A stretch of DNA of 64,000 bases from Rhynchopus sp. YZ270_cl-10 (GCA_964035575.1 OZ037857.1:1178001-1242000), one strand, 5' to 3'. Numbered from the stretch's first letter, positions 43,070 to 54,825 are shown. Numbers and translations are program-made. Notes: a model not told the origin generated them from the sequence alone.

Positions 43070-43111
43070 AAGGTGACTAAGCACAGAGAGGCTTAGGATC
43101 ATCTTATAAAC
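43070..43111 (+). repeat. Hairpin family A copy
   Basis: AAGGTGACTAAGCACAGAGA then GGCTTAGGATCATCTTATAA and ACC plus T-rich run; near consensus. Confidence 0.7.
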
Positions 43112-43790
43112 CTTTCTTTTTTAAAACGCCACAACTCTCATTCCCATTCCCAATGTCCTGTGAGTTGACACCCAGGAAAAATATTCCCTCTTGTTTTGTT
43201 TTTTTTTTTTGTTTTTTTTCCTTGGAACGAACGAACGAGGTAAGACACTGTTTAGACTTTGGCATTCTTTTTTTTTTTAAGGAAGTGAAAATGATGCAGG
43301 CTTGCCTTCGTCCTTTCAATTATTTCTCGAAAAATGCCTCTCTTAGGGAACTGTTTTCACCCTCTTCCATTACAGAGTGGGTGTCAACGGAGAGAGTGAG
43401 AGGAAGGAGGGAAACAAAAAAAAATATTCAAAAAGAAAAAGAAAGCCAAACAAAACCATTTGTTTTATCGGAATACGTTTTGTTTTTCAAAGAAAAGAAT
43501 GCTCTCTTTACTCTACCCATCCCTTTTTTTTTTTTTTGTTTGACTGGTGTGTGAGTGTGTTTCCTTTTTTTTCAATTTTGCGTTTTGTTTCTTTTTTTGG
43601 CGAGAGAGTTTGGCGAGAGGGGACTAAACAGAGTTTTAGACTCAAATTTCACCAATTTTTTTTTCTCGAGATAATGAAAAACAGAGAGAGAAATGTGTGA
43701 GTTGTGATGTGAGGGGGTGGGGAGCAGGACAAAAAAAAATTTCACCTCTCACATTACACAGGCCTCACCTCCATGAAAAAAAAAAAAAAC

Positions 43791-43851
43791 TTAGGCAGAC
43801 ATTGAGTACAGATCTTCACACTAGAAGGTGTACAGTAATTGTCGATGCACC
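43791..43851 (+). repeat. Hairpin family E copy (long leader)
   Basis: CTTAGGCAGACATTGAGTAC leader, ACAC...GTGT stem around TAGAAG, then ACAGTAATTGTCGATGCACC and an A run. Confidence 0.6.
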
Positions 43852-45059
43852 AAAAAAAAAAATACACTTGAAAACGTGGAGGACGCACAACAGCCAAAAC
43901 CTCACCCTGGATTGATCACCCTTGGGGTTTCACTGATCTCCGTTTTTTGTGACCTGACTGAATGAATGCGGGAAGGGGAGGTCGTAGTCATTATTGTCTA
44001 CAAAAAAGGAGACAGGGGGACAGAGGCAACAGCTGCATAGAGACCATCTGTATGGTGCCCCTGATCGTTTTTTGAGGGTTATCAAAAAAAAGGGGGATTT
44101 GAACCGACGTTATTGGGGTTCAATTTTTTTTTAAAAAGATTCCCCCTTTTCTCTCTTTTTTCTGCGATCTTTTTGTTCGGATGTTTCCAACCAAATATGT
44201 TTGGCGTCCAATTTAAGTCGCCAAATTACCCAAAAAAAAAAATCCCCCAAATAAGCCAAATTTTTATTTTGGATGCCAAGTTTTTTTTGGCATTTATTTG
44301 GCCTACTGTACGACTTTCCCCTTTAAACGATTGCTCACTCTTCATTTCGTTCCTCCAGAAATTTGCGTTTTCTTTTTTCCCCCCTCTACTTTGCGGATGG
44401 TAATATAGTTTACAAAGCAACCTACAGAATGATTGTAACCCATCCCACAAATTTTGATATTTTTTTTTTTTTTTGCTGTGCTTTCATCACTTTTTATCTA
44501 TTACCCTCCCCATCACCCCCGCCCTTTATATATATTTCAGTGCTCTTCTCACGTCAACTTATTTCATCAAAAATCCCTGTCTAATTCTCAATTACAGTAA
44601 CACAACAAAACGGAGGGGTAAAAAAACTATGGTAGATTGTGGGATTTCAAAAACTCTAAGAATGGTTTTTTTGTAACCCAATGTTTTTGTTGTGATATTT
44701 TCTATTGGGGTGGGCTCAGCAGAACGTTGAGCATGGGATTCATACCATACAATCTTTTTTTCCGGAAAATAAACAAAACAAAAAAATGTGAGAACCACTA
44801 CTGGTAAGGGAAAAAAAAAGCAAACAAAAACAACAAGAACTTCTTCGTATTTTGGTAAATAACCAATTTTCCTCTCTCTCTCTTTTTTTTTTACCAAAAA
44901 GGTACACTGCCATGAGAGGGCTTTTGTATTTTTCAACTCTACTTTTTTTTTTCTCTTTTCTAGTCCTTCTATTTATTAGACCGAGCGCCAAGGTTTGTAA
45001 TCTTTTTGACTGCGTTTTATTCCTCCCATCAGAACAGTGTTTTTTTTTTTTATATAAAG

Positions 45060-45100
45060 ATAGTGAAGACTGTCTGAATGGGCAGCTACACTAAACAGAT
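45060..45100 (+). repeat. Hairpin family C copy, CTGTC/GGCAG stem
   Basis: ATAGTGAAGACTGTCTGAAT then GGGCAGCTACACTAAACAGA; the 3' tail is altered. Confidence 0.5.
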
Positions 45101-45519
45101 AACTGCGTTTATTTAGAAACGTGGCAAAAGAACGTTTTTGAAGGGAATATTTCATTGCGATTAGAAGTACTTTTATAATGTTTTTTTTTACAGAGTTTTT
45201 AGAACGAAAAAGAACAAAAGACAATGAGAAATAATGACGTACAAATGCTCAGGGGAAAAAAGGGAAGCTAAGAGATTTTCTTTAAAACATAGTTTTCCGG
45301 CTGCGCTGGGGTTGCCGGCAGGTAGAATCTCTGTTCCCAATGGCCCCTTTATGGCATGGTGATAATGAGGTGTGTGAGGTTTTTTTTTGTCAGTTTGGAA
45401 TAGAACTGCGAATATAAATATAGGAACACCAAGACTCCTTTATTTGCGTCATTTTCTTTTGAAACGAAAAAAAAAAACAGAAAAAATTCAACCGTTCAAT
45501 TCCTCTTTAGTTTTTTTTG

Positions 45520-45555
45520 AAAATGTGTGTGCATGAGAGGCACATTCATCTTTTC
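45520..45555 (+). repeat. Hairpin family A copy, TGTGC/GCACA stem
   Basis: AAATGTGTGTGCATGAGAGG then CACATTCATCTTTT: perfect inner stem. Confidence 0.65.
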
Positions 45556-46470
45556 AAAGTTTCGGACACTCACGTCCCACCCTTTGCATGAGCTCGACCG
45601 AGCTGCGTTTTTAGCACGTTTTTTTTCAACTACTTTTTCACTTTTTTTCAAAGTCGGAGGTGTCTGCCGATGTCTGCCTACTCGTATCACATTTGTTGAC
45701 ACCCATTTTTTTTTTTCATTTTTCAAAAATTTCTTTCCCCCCCCCACTACCCTTAGTGAAACCACGCAAGTGTAAAACTCTGTGAATCAAATAGCGACAG
45801 AGCTCTTGCCAGTTACAGGATTTCCTGCGTTCAGGGCGTTTGCGGTGAACTGTAACTTCATTTTAAAAGAGAGAGAAATAAGAAAAGAAAAAAAAGGCAA
45901 AAAAAAAAAAAACCAAATAATATTCACGTGACACATTTGTCTTACAACGATTTTTTTTGTTTTTTTTTTTTTTAGTTGTTCGGTTTTGGGTAAATCCCAG
46001 ATCCGCTCTCCCCCCCCTCCACCCACGACCCCCCCTTTTTTTTACTCTAATTTAGATTAGGCAGCATCGAACGATTCCAAAAAAAAATTTTTCCCGCTAT
46101 TTTTGATTCCATTGAAATCAGAGGAACAGAAGGAGAGAGAAGAAGGAGTGGTACGGAAATTACGGAAATCGGTCAACAACCTGTCAATACCGAGCACCCA
46201 AGGGCTTTTTTCGGCAAAAAAAAAAAAAAACGCCAAAAAAGATAACCAACCATTTTTCGTTTTTAGCACCCTTTTTCTATTACCCCCAAGGAACACCAAA
46301 GAGGGGGGGGAAATAGGTGAGTTTCTCCTTCGCGTTCCGCTGTTCATTACTACCGTTACTAGTACTTTTTATATCAGCTCTTTTTGACCTCTTTTCTGAT
46401 GTGCGCCTTTTTTTTTTTCTTGGCTACCGTTTCAATTCAACATTTGCAAACCCCCTCACCCTCTTTTTTC

Positions 46471-46520
46471 GCGGAGTGTCAGTGCCTGCGTCCAGGCGTT
46501 TTGCACCTATCAACTTCGCT
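46471..46520 (+). repeat. Hairpin family B copy, GCCTG/CAGGC stem
   Basis: GCGGAGTGTCAGTGCCTGCG then TCCAGGCGTTTTGCACCTAT and CAACTTCGCT; inner stem GCCTG/CAGGC. Confidence 0.6.
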
Positions 46521-46930
46521 TATTACGTTGTGTCTAATTTTTATGTTCAAAACAATGTGGCGTTTCATTAATTCCTCTCCCAATTTTTCCCTATTTTTTT
46601 TTTTTTCTTCTTCCCCTTTTATCACGAAGTTGCTTTGAGGGTCTCGCGCTTCCTCCCTTCTTTTCCCTCCTCCCCGTGCTTTTCAAAGAGCACAAAAGCA
46701 AACATATCAAAAAAAAAAAATTCATAAATCCGTGCTTTTTCTCATACTGTTTTGCATAACGTAAATCACCACCCACCACCCCCGCAGTAAAAAAGCTACA
46801 CCATCAAGACCGTCATTATGAACGTAGCTCCACTGAAACAGAAAAAAAAAAACTCAAAATAGTGGCATCCCAAAGGTGTCTCACACTTCGATCATCAACT
46901 TCCAATTTTTCTGTTTTTTTTTTTTTTTTT

Positions 46931-47110
46931 TCACTGTAACCTACCATGGTAGGCGTGACGCTGACTACACGGTAGTTATTGGTAGCCGCGCCACTGGTAC
47001 TGCCTCTTGCTTAGTTTTGTTGTTGTGCTACTTAGCGGGGTTCCACACTGCGACGGGGCAGGGGGGACAGCTTCCCTTTTCCTCTTGGAGACACAGTCCG
47101 CACACCTCTG
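46931..47110 (-). repeat. Copy 2 of the 4868-type repeat, minisatellite absent
   Basis: Reverse complement of 5669 down to about 5540 joined to about 4985-4926 (TCACTGTAACCTACCATGGT... to ...CAGTCCGCACACCTCT). The GGTCCC array and the left end are missing. Confidence 0.85.
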
Positions 47111-47570
47111 TTTTTTTTTTTTTTTTCTCTTCTTCCTTGAAAGCATTCCAAACCGAACAACCCGCAAAAAAAGAGTGCATTTGGTCGGCAACATAACAAA
47201 AACTTCATAAAAAAACCCATTCAAATTCCCTCTCTCGATTTGTCCTCTCTCACACAGTGTCCATCCAGACGTCAACTTTGACTCTCTCTCTTTTTGTGAT
47301 GATATAGTACATTGAGTCTTTCCACCCGACCGTAACTATGCTCTTCTGAAGAACATATTATGGGCTTTGTATTATTGTCGAAAAGGGGAGATCACGGTTG
47401 ATTGGGGTGAATGGAGTACTCTATTGTGTTCTGTGTGTGTTTTTTTCTCCCTTTATATGGCGAAGAGACAACCCATCTTCAAACCCACAGCGTGTTACAG
47501 CGCGATAAAAAAAAGTTTGGGTACTTATTACCTATTCAGTGGAATGGGAAAGTATTTGAAATAAAATTTT

Positions 47571-47728
47571 GGTGTGGCTGAAAGGGGGTGCTATTTTCTG
47601 CTATTTTCTGCTACTTTCTGCTATTTTCTGCTATTCTGGGCATCTGGATTTTTTGGTGCGGCTGAAGGAGGTGCTATTTTGTGCTACTTTCTGCTATTTT
47701 CTGCTATTTTGGGGTCGTCAGCCACACC
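47571..47728. mobile_element. Small foldback element with GGTGTGGCTGA arms
   Basis: GGTGTGGCTGA and TCAGCCACACC end the element and AAATTTT stands on both sides (47564-47570, 47729-47735). Two direct GGTGYGGCTGAARG units and TGCTATTTTC runs make up the inside. Confidence 0.65.
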
Positions 47729-48068
47729 AAATTTTCTTTTTTTTTTGTCAAAGTAGAAGTCACAGAATAATATTTGGCGGAAGCAAAAAAAAACACATCT
47801 GAACGCAATGCGGGAAAGGGGAATGTACGCAGAGTGGGGGCAGGGGTACCTGTAACGTGGGGCCGCGGGCCGGGCCTCTGGGCCGAGAAAAAATCCCTTA
47901 AGAAATTACGTGGGAAATGCTCTCGCCGTTATTCTGTTTTTGTATAGCTATTCTTGGTTGGGGCCGATTTTGTTTTTTGGGGTCAGCGGATCTCAATCTT
48001 TCAAATAAAGCCGGTTTTTTAAAAAAATATTTTTCGCCAAGGCGCGAGAGGGATTTTTGAGTTTTTTA

Positions 48069-48609
48069 CACTGTACTGTACTGTACTGTACTGTACTGTA
48101 CTGTACTGTACTGTACTGTACTGTACTGTACTGTACTGTACTGTACTGTACTGTACTGTACTGTACTGTACTGTACTGTACTGTACTGTACTGTACTGTA
48201 CTGTACTGTACTGTACTGTACTGTACTGTACTGTACTGTACTGTACTGTACTGTACTGTACTGTACTGTACTGTACTGTACTGTACTGTACTGTACTGTA
48301 CTGTACTGTACTGTACTGTACTGTACTGTACTGTACTGTACTGTACTGTACTGTACTGTACTGTACTGTACTGTACTGTACTGTACTGTACTGTACTGTA
48401 CTGTACTGTACTGTACTGTACTGTACTGTACTGTACTGTACTGTACTGTACTGTACTGTACTGTACTGTACTGTACTGTACTGTACTGTACTGTACTGTA
48501 CTGTACTGTACTGTACTGTACTGTACTGTACTGTACTGTACTGTACTGTACTGTACTGTACTGTACTGTACTGTACTGTACTGTACTGTACTGTACTGTA
48601 CTGTACTGT
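48069..48609. repeat. (ACTGT)n satellite, about 108 units
   Basis: A near-perfect 5-bp tandem array. It is open in several frames on both strands and so mimics ORFs of up to about 430 codons. Confidence 0.97.
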
Positions 48610-49131
48610 GTATACTGTGTATACTGTGTATACTGTGTATACTGTGTATACTGTGTATACTGTGTATACTGTGTATACTGTGTATACTGTGTATACTGTG
48701 TATACTGTGTATACTGTGTATACTGTGTATACTGTGTATACTGTGTATACTGTGTATACTGTGTATACTGTGTATACTGTGTATACTGTGTATACTGTGT
48801 ATACTGTGTATACTGTGTATACTGTGTATACTGTGTATACTGTGTATACTGTGTATACTGTGTATACTGTGTATACTGTGTATACTGTGTATACTGTGTA
48901 TACTGTGTATACTGTGTATACTGTGTATACTGTGTATACTGTGTATACTGTGTATACTGTGTATACTGTGTATACTGTGTATACTGTGTATACTGTGTAT
49001 ACTGTGTATACTGTGTATACTGTGTATACTGTGTATACTGTGTATACTGTGTATACTGTGTATACTGTGTATACTGTGTATACTGTGTATACTGTGTATA
49101 CTGTGTATACTGTGTATACTGTGTATACTGC
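48606..49131. repeat. (ACTGTGTAT)n satellite, about 58 units
   Basis: A 9-bp array that begins where the 5-bp array ends; its unit equals the 5-bp unit ACTGT plus GTAT. Confidence 0.97.
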
Positions 49132-49133
49132 AA

Positions 49134-49230
49134 AAATTGACCAAAAACGAGAACTTGTCCATTTCGTCAAATTGACCCCACCACTGGCCGGACGGATTCA
49201 GGAATGCAAATGCCGGCCCGTTTGTGGGCA
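49134..49230 (+). repeat. Shared ~90-bp module
   Basis: CTTGTCCATTTCGTCAAATT, GACCCCACCACTGGCCGGAC and GGATTC..GAATGCAAATGCCGG recur twice in the element at 63134 (63415-63508, 63584-63676). Confidence 0.8.
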
Positions 49231-49436
49231 ACAATGACCCAAAAACCCGCGCACAAGGTTGCGTTGTGTATACCGTGTATACATACACGTGATTTTCTTC
49301 ATTTGATAACCAAGGGCCGGGGGCCGGGGGCCGGGCCGTTTTTACCCCCCTCGTTACAGGTACCCCTGGTGGGGGGGGGGGGGGGGGGGAAATAGTGGGG
49401 TGATTTCGGTTGTTCGTTCTTTATATTAAGAAAGCT

Positions 49437-49501
49437 GGGAACATTTTTGTTGATCCCTCACCATATACTATCAATTTATTGATTGCATATGATGAAAATA
49501 C
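49437..49501 (+). repeat. Repeat family F copy
   Basis: GGGAACATTTTTGTTGATCC hairpin and ATCAATTTATTGAT hairpin as at 7855, nearly identical. Confidence 0.75.
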
Positions 49502-50235
49502 TTTATATTTTTTCTTGAATACCTGTAATACATTTTGTTTTTTTTTTTTGCAAAGTACTGTCCCCCCTATCAGAGAGAGTACCCCCCCTGAGCCAATGGA
49601 TGCAACTGTCTTCAGGCAGGGGGGGAGGAGGGGAGATAGCGATGGGAGAGAGGTGCTTGTTACAAAAACAAATGTTTGCAGTGTAGTGTTTCCCCGCAAA
49701 GAAACGTATCGAAAAAAAAGGGAGGAGCTTGAGGTATTGCAAAAGAGAGAGAGGACCAGACTTTTATATAGGGGGTCAGAACTGAGGGCAATCCTCAGTT
49801 ACTGAAAAAAAAAAAAAAAATCCCCTTTTCGGACCTAAAAAAAATTTTTTTTTTGGCGTTTTACTGGCTTAGAACACGACTCGTGACCAGCGGTGAAAAT
49901 CTTGGGCAGTAAGCCCGGGAAAACCCGGGCTTGATTAATTTTGCGCAGAGCAAGCCCGGGCTTACTCCCCGGGCTTAAGCCTGGGTTTTCCCCGGGTTTT
50001 AACTTTTCTGGGCTGGGCTGCCCCACCCCACTCCGGGGGGTGTAGCCTCAGGGTGCAGCCCGGGGTAGTCAGTCGCCGAAACGAAGCTCTGTTGACAGAA
50101 AACAACGAAGTCAGTAAAGAAAACACACACGTCTATACTCAAGGGTTACCCACACCCCCGTCACAGCCAGAACGCGACTCAATTGGTCAAACGCAGAAGG
50201 AAAAGGAAGCATGCATCATGGCGAAATTATAAAAG

Positions 50236-50260
50236 TAGCGTACCGTGCGCCTGCGGCGCA
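50236..50260 (+). repeat. Hairpin family G, GCGCC/GGCGC type
   Basis: AGCGTACCGTGCGCCTGCGG then CGCAA. Confidence 0.6.
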
Positions 50261-50328
50261 AGATTGCAACCCACCCTTCCCTGACATAGTTTGGCTGTAA
50301 AAATGTGCGATTATGAGCGCAATTTTTT

Positions 50329-50361
50329 GAAATGTTGCGTACCGTGGCTTCGCCAGGAACC
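50329..50361 (+). repeat. Hairpin family G, TGGC/GCCA type
   Basis: AATGTTGCGTACCGTGGCTT then CGCCAGGAACC. Both G types occur here within 130 bp, suggesting a further unbounded element. Confidence 0.65.
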
Positions 50362-50630
50362 TTTGGGTGCCATGACCGCCCTTTCTTTGTTATAAATGTA
50401 CTGGCTACTTACAATTCGTGTACCACGTGCGCCTGGTGCACGAATTGCTATCAATTGGGTTTACAGCCAAGGGGGTTCAAGGCACACCACAACTGGCCCC
50501 AGCCGAAAAAACAACTTTGATTTTGGGTGGGTGGGTGAGAAAAAATGAATCCTCAGTTTTTGCCCCTGTTTGTTCAGGAAAAAATTCCTATATAAAACCC
50601 TGGAGAGGACGAACACAAAAAAAAAAGTTG

Positions 50631-50675
50631 GTGGAGCACACTCTCGGGTGGCTACACTAATACAACCAAGTTTTC
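50631..50675 (+). repeat. Hairpin family D copy
   Basis: GGTGGAGCACACTCTCGGGT then GGCTACACTAATACAACCAA and GTTTTC plus A run. Confidence 0.7.
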
Positions 50676-51369
50676 AAAAAAAAAAAAGAGTGTCACGTAG
50701 TTCATTCACCCAAAACGGTGCTCCGCAACACCACCGTGTGGAAGCGTCAATGCATCAAACGACTACAAGAAAAGGGGGAGTGGAGGGAGAGGGAACGGCA
50801 AGTGACACTTTTTTTTTTTTTTTTTTTTTTTAACTTCCCCCAGTTTTCAACTTCTGATCCCCTCCCCTTCTAATGGTCGCTGTATTGTGAATTTTTTTTT
50901 TCCTATCTTGGGGTTTTTACCGTCAGATATATTATGTCAGAAAATATGCCGCTTTTTTTGCGTATAATTTTCTTGATGTTTTTCTGATGATAAAAACACA
51001 CAAATACATTCACCATTAATTTTTTCCCTAATAATTTCCTGGTTGATGTTGACGCAGAACGGGATATATTTTTGTTTTTTTCTTTGGCATATTTTTTTAT
51101 TTATGCCGTCCACTCAAATTATCAGCAACCAATCAAAACTATTAAAAAATAAACTCTTTTTCCTTTTTATCTTTCAAAAGAGAAAAAAGGTCGTGTTACA
51201 TCTTCATCACCATTTGTTTTCGAATACGGAATCATATCCTCAAGATGGCTTTGCTTTTTTTTTTTTTTGTTATTTATTGCATCGAGGGGTTTATGTTTTT
51301 CTCTGTCCCGTCAAGAGCAGCGTTTTTGGCACTGTCAAAAAAAATAATAATAAGACAGACCCGAATTCT

Positions 51370-51408
51370 CCCACCTTGGTGGGTTTACTCGGCGATTGTC
51401 GACACAAC
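51370..51408 (+). repeat. Hairpin family E copy, CCCACC/GGTGGG stem
   Basis: CCCACCTTGGTGGG is a perfect stem with TT loop; then TTTACTCGGCGATTGTCGAC and ACAAC plus A run. Confidence 0.65.
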
Positions 51409-53092
51409 AAAAAAAAAAAAAAAGCCATATTTCTCCCTTCTCTCTCTCTCTCTCTTTGAGAGCAAAATCATGTCACATCCAATGCCTTCCTCTCATATCT
51501 TTTTTTTTTTGTCAAAGTCTTCCTCCCTTCTTTTTTTTTTCTCTTTTTTCTTAGGGATGCGGTTTTTTGAGAGTATCTCTCAATCTTTCCCATCCAAAAA
51601 ACAACATCTATTTTCAACACTGCATTTCACAGCATTTTTTTTTTCTCTAGTATTTTTTTTCTTTTTTTCCTTTTCTCTTTTCTTTGCTTCGCCCTTCCCT
51701 CTATAGGAAAATATCTAGGTACAAAACCTCTTTGAGAGCTCCGGTGCCCCGTCACTTCAAAAAGCGACGTCTTTTGCACCTCAAAAAAAACATCCATACG
51801 ATTTTTTTTCTTCTGTACTGTTTTTTGTTTCTTTTTTGTTTTGCCATTATTCATATTTGCTGGCATTCAAAAGAAAAAAAAAAATGATCGCTCTTATTCT
51901 ATAGATGGCCTTGTGTGCCCGACCCTTTTTCTTGCGACGTAAGGGACTAATTTGCACAGTAGTTGACAGCTATTTTCATTGTAAAAAAGGATTTTTACTT
52001 TTTTTTAAATTTTTCCACAGAGCACGTTCAAAGAGGGTGCGCCCTTCGTTCTATTCAGTGACTGTAAGTCTTGGCACAAAAAAAATGCTGAGGATATCAC
52101 AAAAATTTTTGCCCCCATTCCCTTCATTCCTGATTTACGTTTTATTTCTCGAGAATGGAAAGTATATAACAAGCGATCTTTCTGTGCTGATTCTGTGGTC
52201 TGTGTAAAAGCCCATTCTTTGGGAATCATGATGAAAAACCCCAGTTGCCAGATGCACCAGACACAAAAGCATGTTTTGCTCTTTACCCCTTACCCCCTCT
52301 CCCTAACGGACCAAAAATTGTATTTCAACCTTTTTTCAAATAATGTTCCCCAGCGGGGGCTATATGACATAGCAATGTGCTGGGAACAGTTGTCCAACGA
52401 ATTAGGCGATTTTTTTGAAGAAGCCTGCTGAGAAAGGAAAGAGAGTGCCTTTAGGCGGGGACATGATGCTGGTGAAACAGCCTAGGTTTGTGGAAAAAAA
52501 GCACCTTTTTTCCTGATGTACCCTGACTTCCCTTCTGACTGTCCCTTTCCCGTTTTTTTTTTTTTTTTATGAAACAATTTTTTTTAGTTTAAGAACGCAG
52601 ATCCTTACTCAATTGGTGTGGGGTGGATTGTCAAGTGGATTGTCAACACAGCAACAGTAACATCAAAAAATATTGGTAACGAAGTTGCCACAAAGCGCTT
52701 CATAAAGGCACACAGCTCCAGACTATATCCCTGGAAGGCGATGGCTCCATCGGTTTTTTGAAAAAAAAGAAAAGAGGGGAGGAAATGAAAACGTATCTCT
52801 GAGTGTGCCCGAATTTTTGGTGAGAGCGTTATGTAAATACGACAAACAACTTTATCCGCAGAAACGGTTCTGGTTTTTGCCCTACACGCTCCACAAAAAT
52901 CCGGTGCGATCAACGATTTTTTTTTTTAAAGTTTCTTTCTTTCTCAGACTAGCTTAAACTGGGATTTCAGTTTCACCGTTTCTGTACCTTGATGAGACTT
53001 CTACCCTACAATGTGACTCTTCAGTTCCTTTCTCGCTACCAAAAAGAAACTACATTCTAGAGTTAAGGACGATTTACGTCTATATCTTTTAA

Positions 53093-53145
53093 GTCAGTGC
53101 CTGCGTCCCAGAGGCGTTTTTTTGCGCTATCAAAACTTCACTTTT
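53093..53145 (+). repeat. Hairpin family B copy
   Basis: TCAGTGCCTGCGTCCCAGAG then GCG, a T run, GCGCTATCAAAACTTCACTT. Confidence 0.6.
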
Positions 53146-53160
53146 AAGTACAATAGCCTT

Positions 53161-53206
53161 CGGGCAATATTTGGGATACATATCCTGTACGGTATTGCCG
53201 ACAAAA
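53161..53206 (+). repeat. Hairpin related to family E
   Basis: CGGGCAATA pairs with TATTGCCG around an inner GGATA/TATCC hairpin, followed by ACAAAAC and an A run. Confidence 0.45.
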
Positions 53207-54172
53207 CAAAAAAAAAAAAAATGAACATCATCACACATCACCCCCCTCCCCAATTTTCCCTCCTCCTCTCCCAGTTTTTCTTCTTTTTTTTTTTGAAAAC
53301 GAAACGGGCGCGTGTTCCTGAACCCTCTAAAGGGGTGCTCTCGTATTTGGGGTTCAAATAAAATGGATGCTCAATAATAAATCGAGTACGCCCGAAAGGG
53401 TGTCTGCGTTATCAAATCATTCAATCTACAAAAAAAAAAAAATTATCCGGAAGAAAAAAAAATTCAAACCAAAAAATAAAGTTTAGAAACGCTCGCGAGT
53501 TTTATGCTTTGAGTGTTTCGCCCTGCAGGAAGGGGAGTGTGAAGGGGTTTATTACCTTTCCCCCCAAAAATAGTCTTGCTCACGTCATATACCTAACGCA
53601 AACGGCCTGGGTGTCAAAAGAACTTCGGTCACCCAAAAAAAAAAACCCCCCCTCTTGAACTCGAACCCTGAACAAAAAAGAAAAATTAGGTTGTGGAGCA
53701 AAACAATAATCTCCATGTACTTTCACGTTGTCGATTAAAAAAAAACGTACCTTTTTTTTCTCTTTTTATTTTTTCTTCTTCTTCTTCCAACTCAAATCTC
53801 CACCACAATATTCATCACCCCCATTTCCACGTCTTCCACTGGGGTTTTTGTTCTCTCTTTGAAAAGCTCCGCAGTTTTTTTTTTCCCTTCCTTTTTTTTT
53901 TTCTTCATTTTTTTTTTTTTTTTTTTTGAAAAACAAAACCAAAAAAAAAAGGCTATGCAAAAAAGAAGAAACAGCATTATGTGGCTTACATTGATGCGAG
54001 ATTTTTTAAGCAAACGCAACAAAAAAAAAAAAACAAAAAAATATTTTCCATTCGCAGATTGATGAAAATCTGACAATTATATAAGGTCCCTCACGGTATT
54101 GCCTTAGTCTAGTGTATGGAGGACGAGGGAGAGGAACAAAAAAGTCGAAAAAAAAAAAAAAAAAATGAGAAT

Positions 54173-54256
54173 TGGAGGGTCCTCAAGAACTTTTGGACCA
54201 AAAATTCTTCGTTTTTCCCTAATTTTCCTAAATTTCGGAGTTTTGAGGATCCTCCA
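54173..54256. repeat. Small foldback
   Basis: TGGAGGGTCCTCAA and TTGAGGATCCTCCA arms around ~56 bp. Confidence 0.5.
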
Positions 54257-54268
54257 AAAAAAAAAATA

Positions 54269-54332
54269 AGTGGATATTGCACAACTGTGGCAACACAACC
54301 GAGGCAACTACACTACTCCAACAATTTTTTCA
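54269..54332 (+). repeat. Hairpin family C copy
   Basis: AGTGGATATTGCACAACTGT, GGCAACACAACCGAGGCAAC, TACACTACTCCAACAATTTT then a TTC and A run. Confidence 0.7.
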
Positions 54333-54734
54333 AAAAAAAGAAAACAACTCCTGCCCCCTCCCTTCAAAGCTAAAACCAAATCAAGCACATCGTCGAGATT
54401 ACTTATCACCCCCCCCCCATCTTCCCAGACACACCCCCTCACATCTCACTCACACACTTTTTTATCTTTGCTTTTTTTTATCCCTTTTTTTCTTCTTCTT
54501 TGCTGATTGGTGTTTCTACTGTTTCGCTGACACCCAATTTTCCCCCCCTATTTTTCTTTGTAATTTGACGCTCACCGCACCCAAAATAAAACAAAAGCAA
54601 AACAAAAAAAAAAATAACTCACTCACAAACACAACACCAGAAGAAAAAAAAAAAAAGACCCACTTTCTTTTTCCCTCCTTACCAATCTGCACTTCTCTTT
54701 TACGGATCCTGAAGAAACAACCCTATCTAGCCTT

Positions 54735-54825
54735 CCTCTCCAACCCTACGTCTACAAAACTACCAAACAAAATTAAACAGAGCACAAAGCACTTTTCAAA
54801 ACATACAAAACATTTTCTAAACAAC
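54735..54825. repeat. Direct repeat of 14004-14082
   Basis: AACTACCAA.CAAAATTAAACAGAGCACAAAGCACTT-type A-rich sequence shared with the spacer before the MULE; it ends about 220 bp upstream of the LRR gene start. Confidence 0.7.

Larger units (their letters stand above)
40766..47563. other. Gene-free spacer
   Basis: Starts with a dense hairpin array (40793-41340), then AT-rich DNA with scattered hairpins, one small foldback and one repeat copy. A C run lies at about 42877-42895. No protein-like frame. Confidence 0.7.
47841..49368. mobile_element. hAT-like inverted-repeat element carrying a compound satellite
   Basis: CAGGGGTACCTGTAACG and its inverse form the ends. The flanks read AGTGGGGG (left) and GTGGGGGG (right), an 8-bp duplication blurred by a G run. 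GGGCCGGGGGCC-like units lie next to both ends. Inside are the ACTGT and ACTGTGTAT satellites and a ~90-bp module (49134-49230) shared with the element at 63134. No transposase. Confidence 0.75.

Noticed and set aside
48069-49131. CRISPR-like array
   Set aside because: Head-to-tail repeats without spacers; eukaryotic context.
47993-49288. Open frames of 209-431 codons on both strands
   Set aside because: They read through the ACTGT and ACTGTGTAT satellites; the repeat units simply contain no stop in those frames.
51905-52431. Two adjacent frames of near-normal composition
   Set aside because: No recognisable motif, no supporting splice signals, and family-level identity cannot be claimed.
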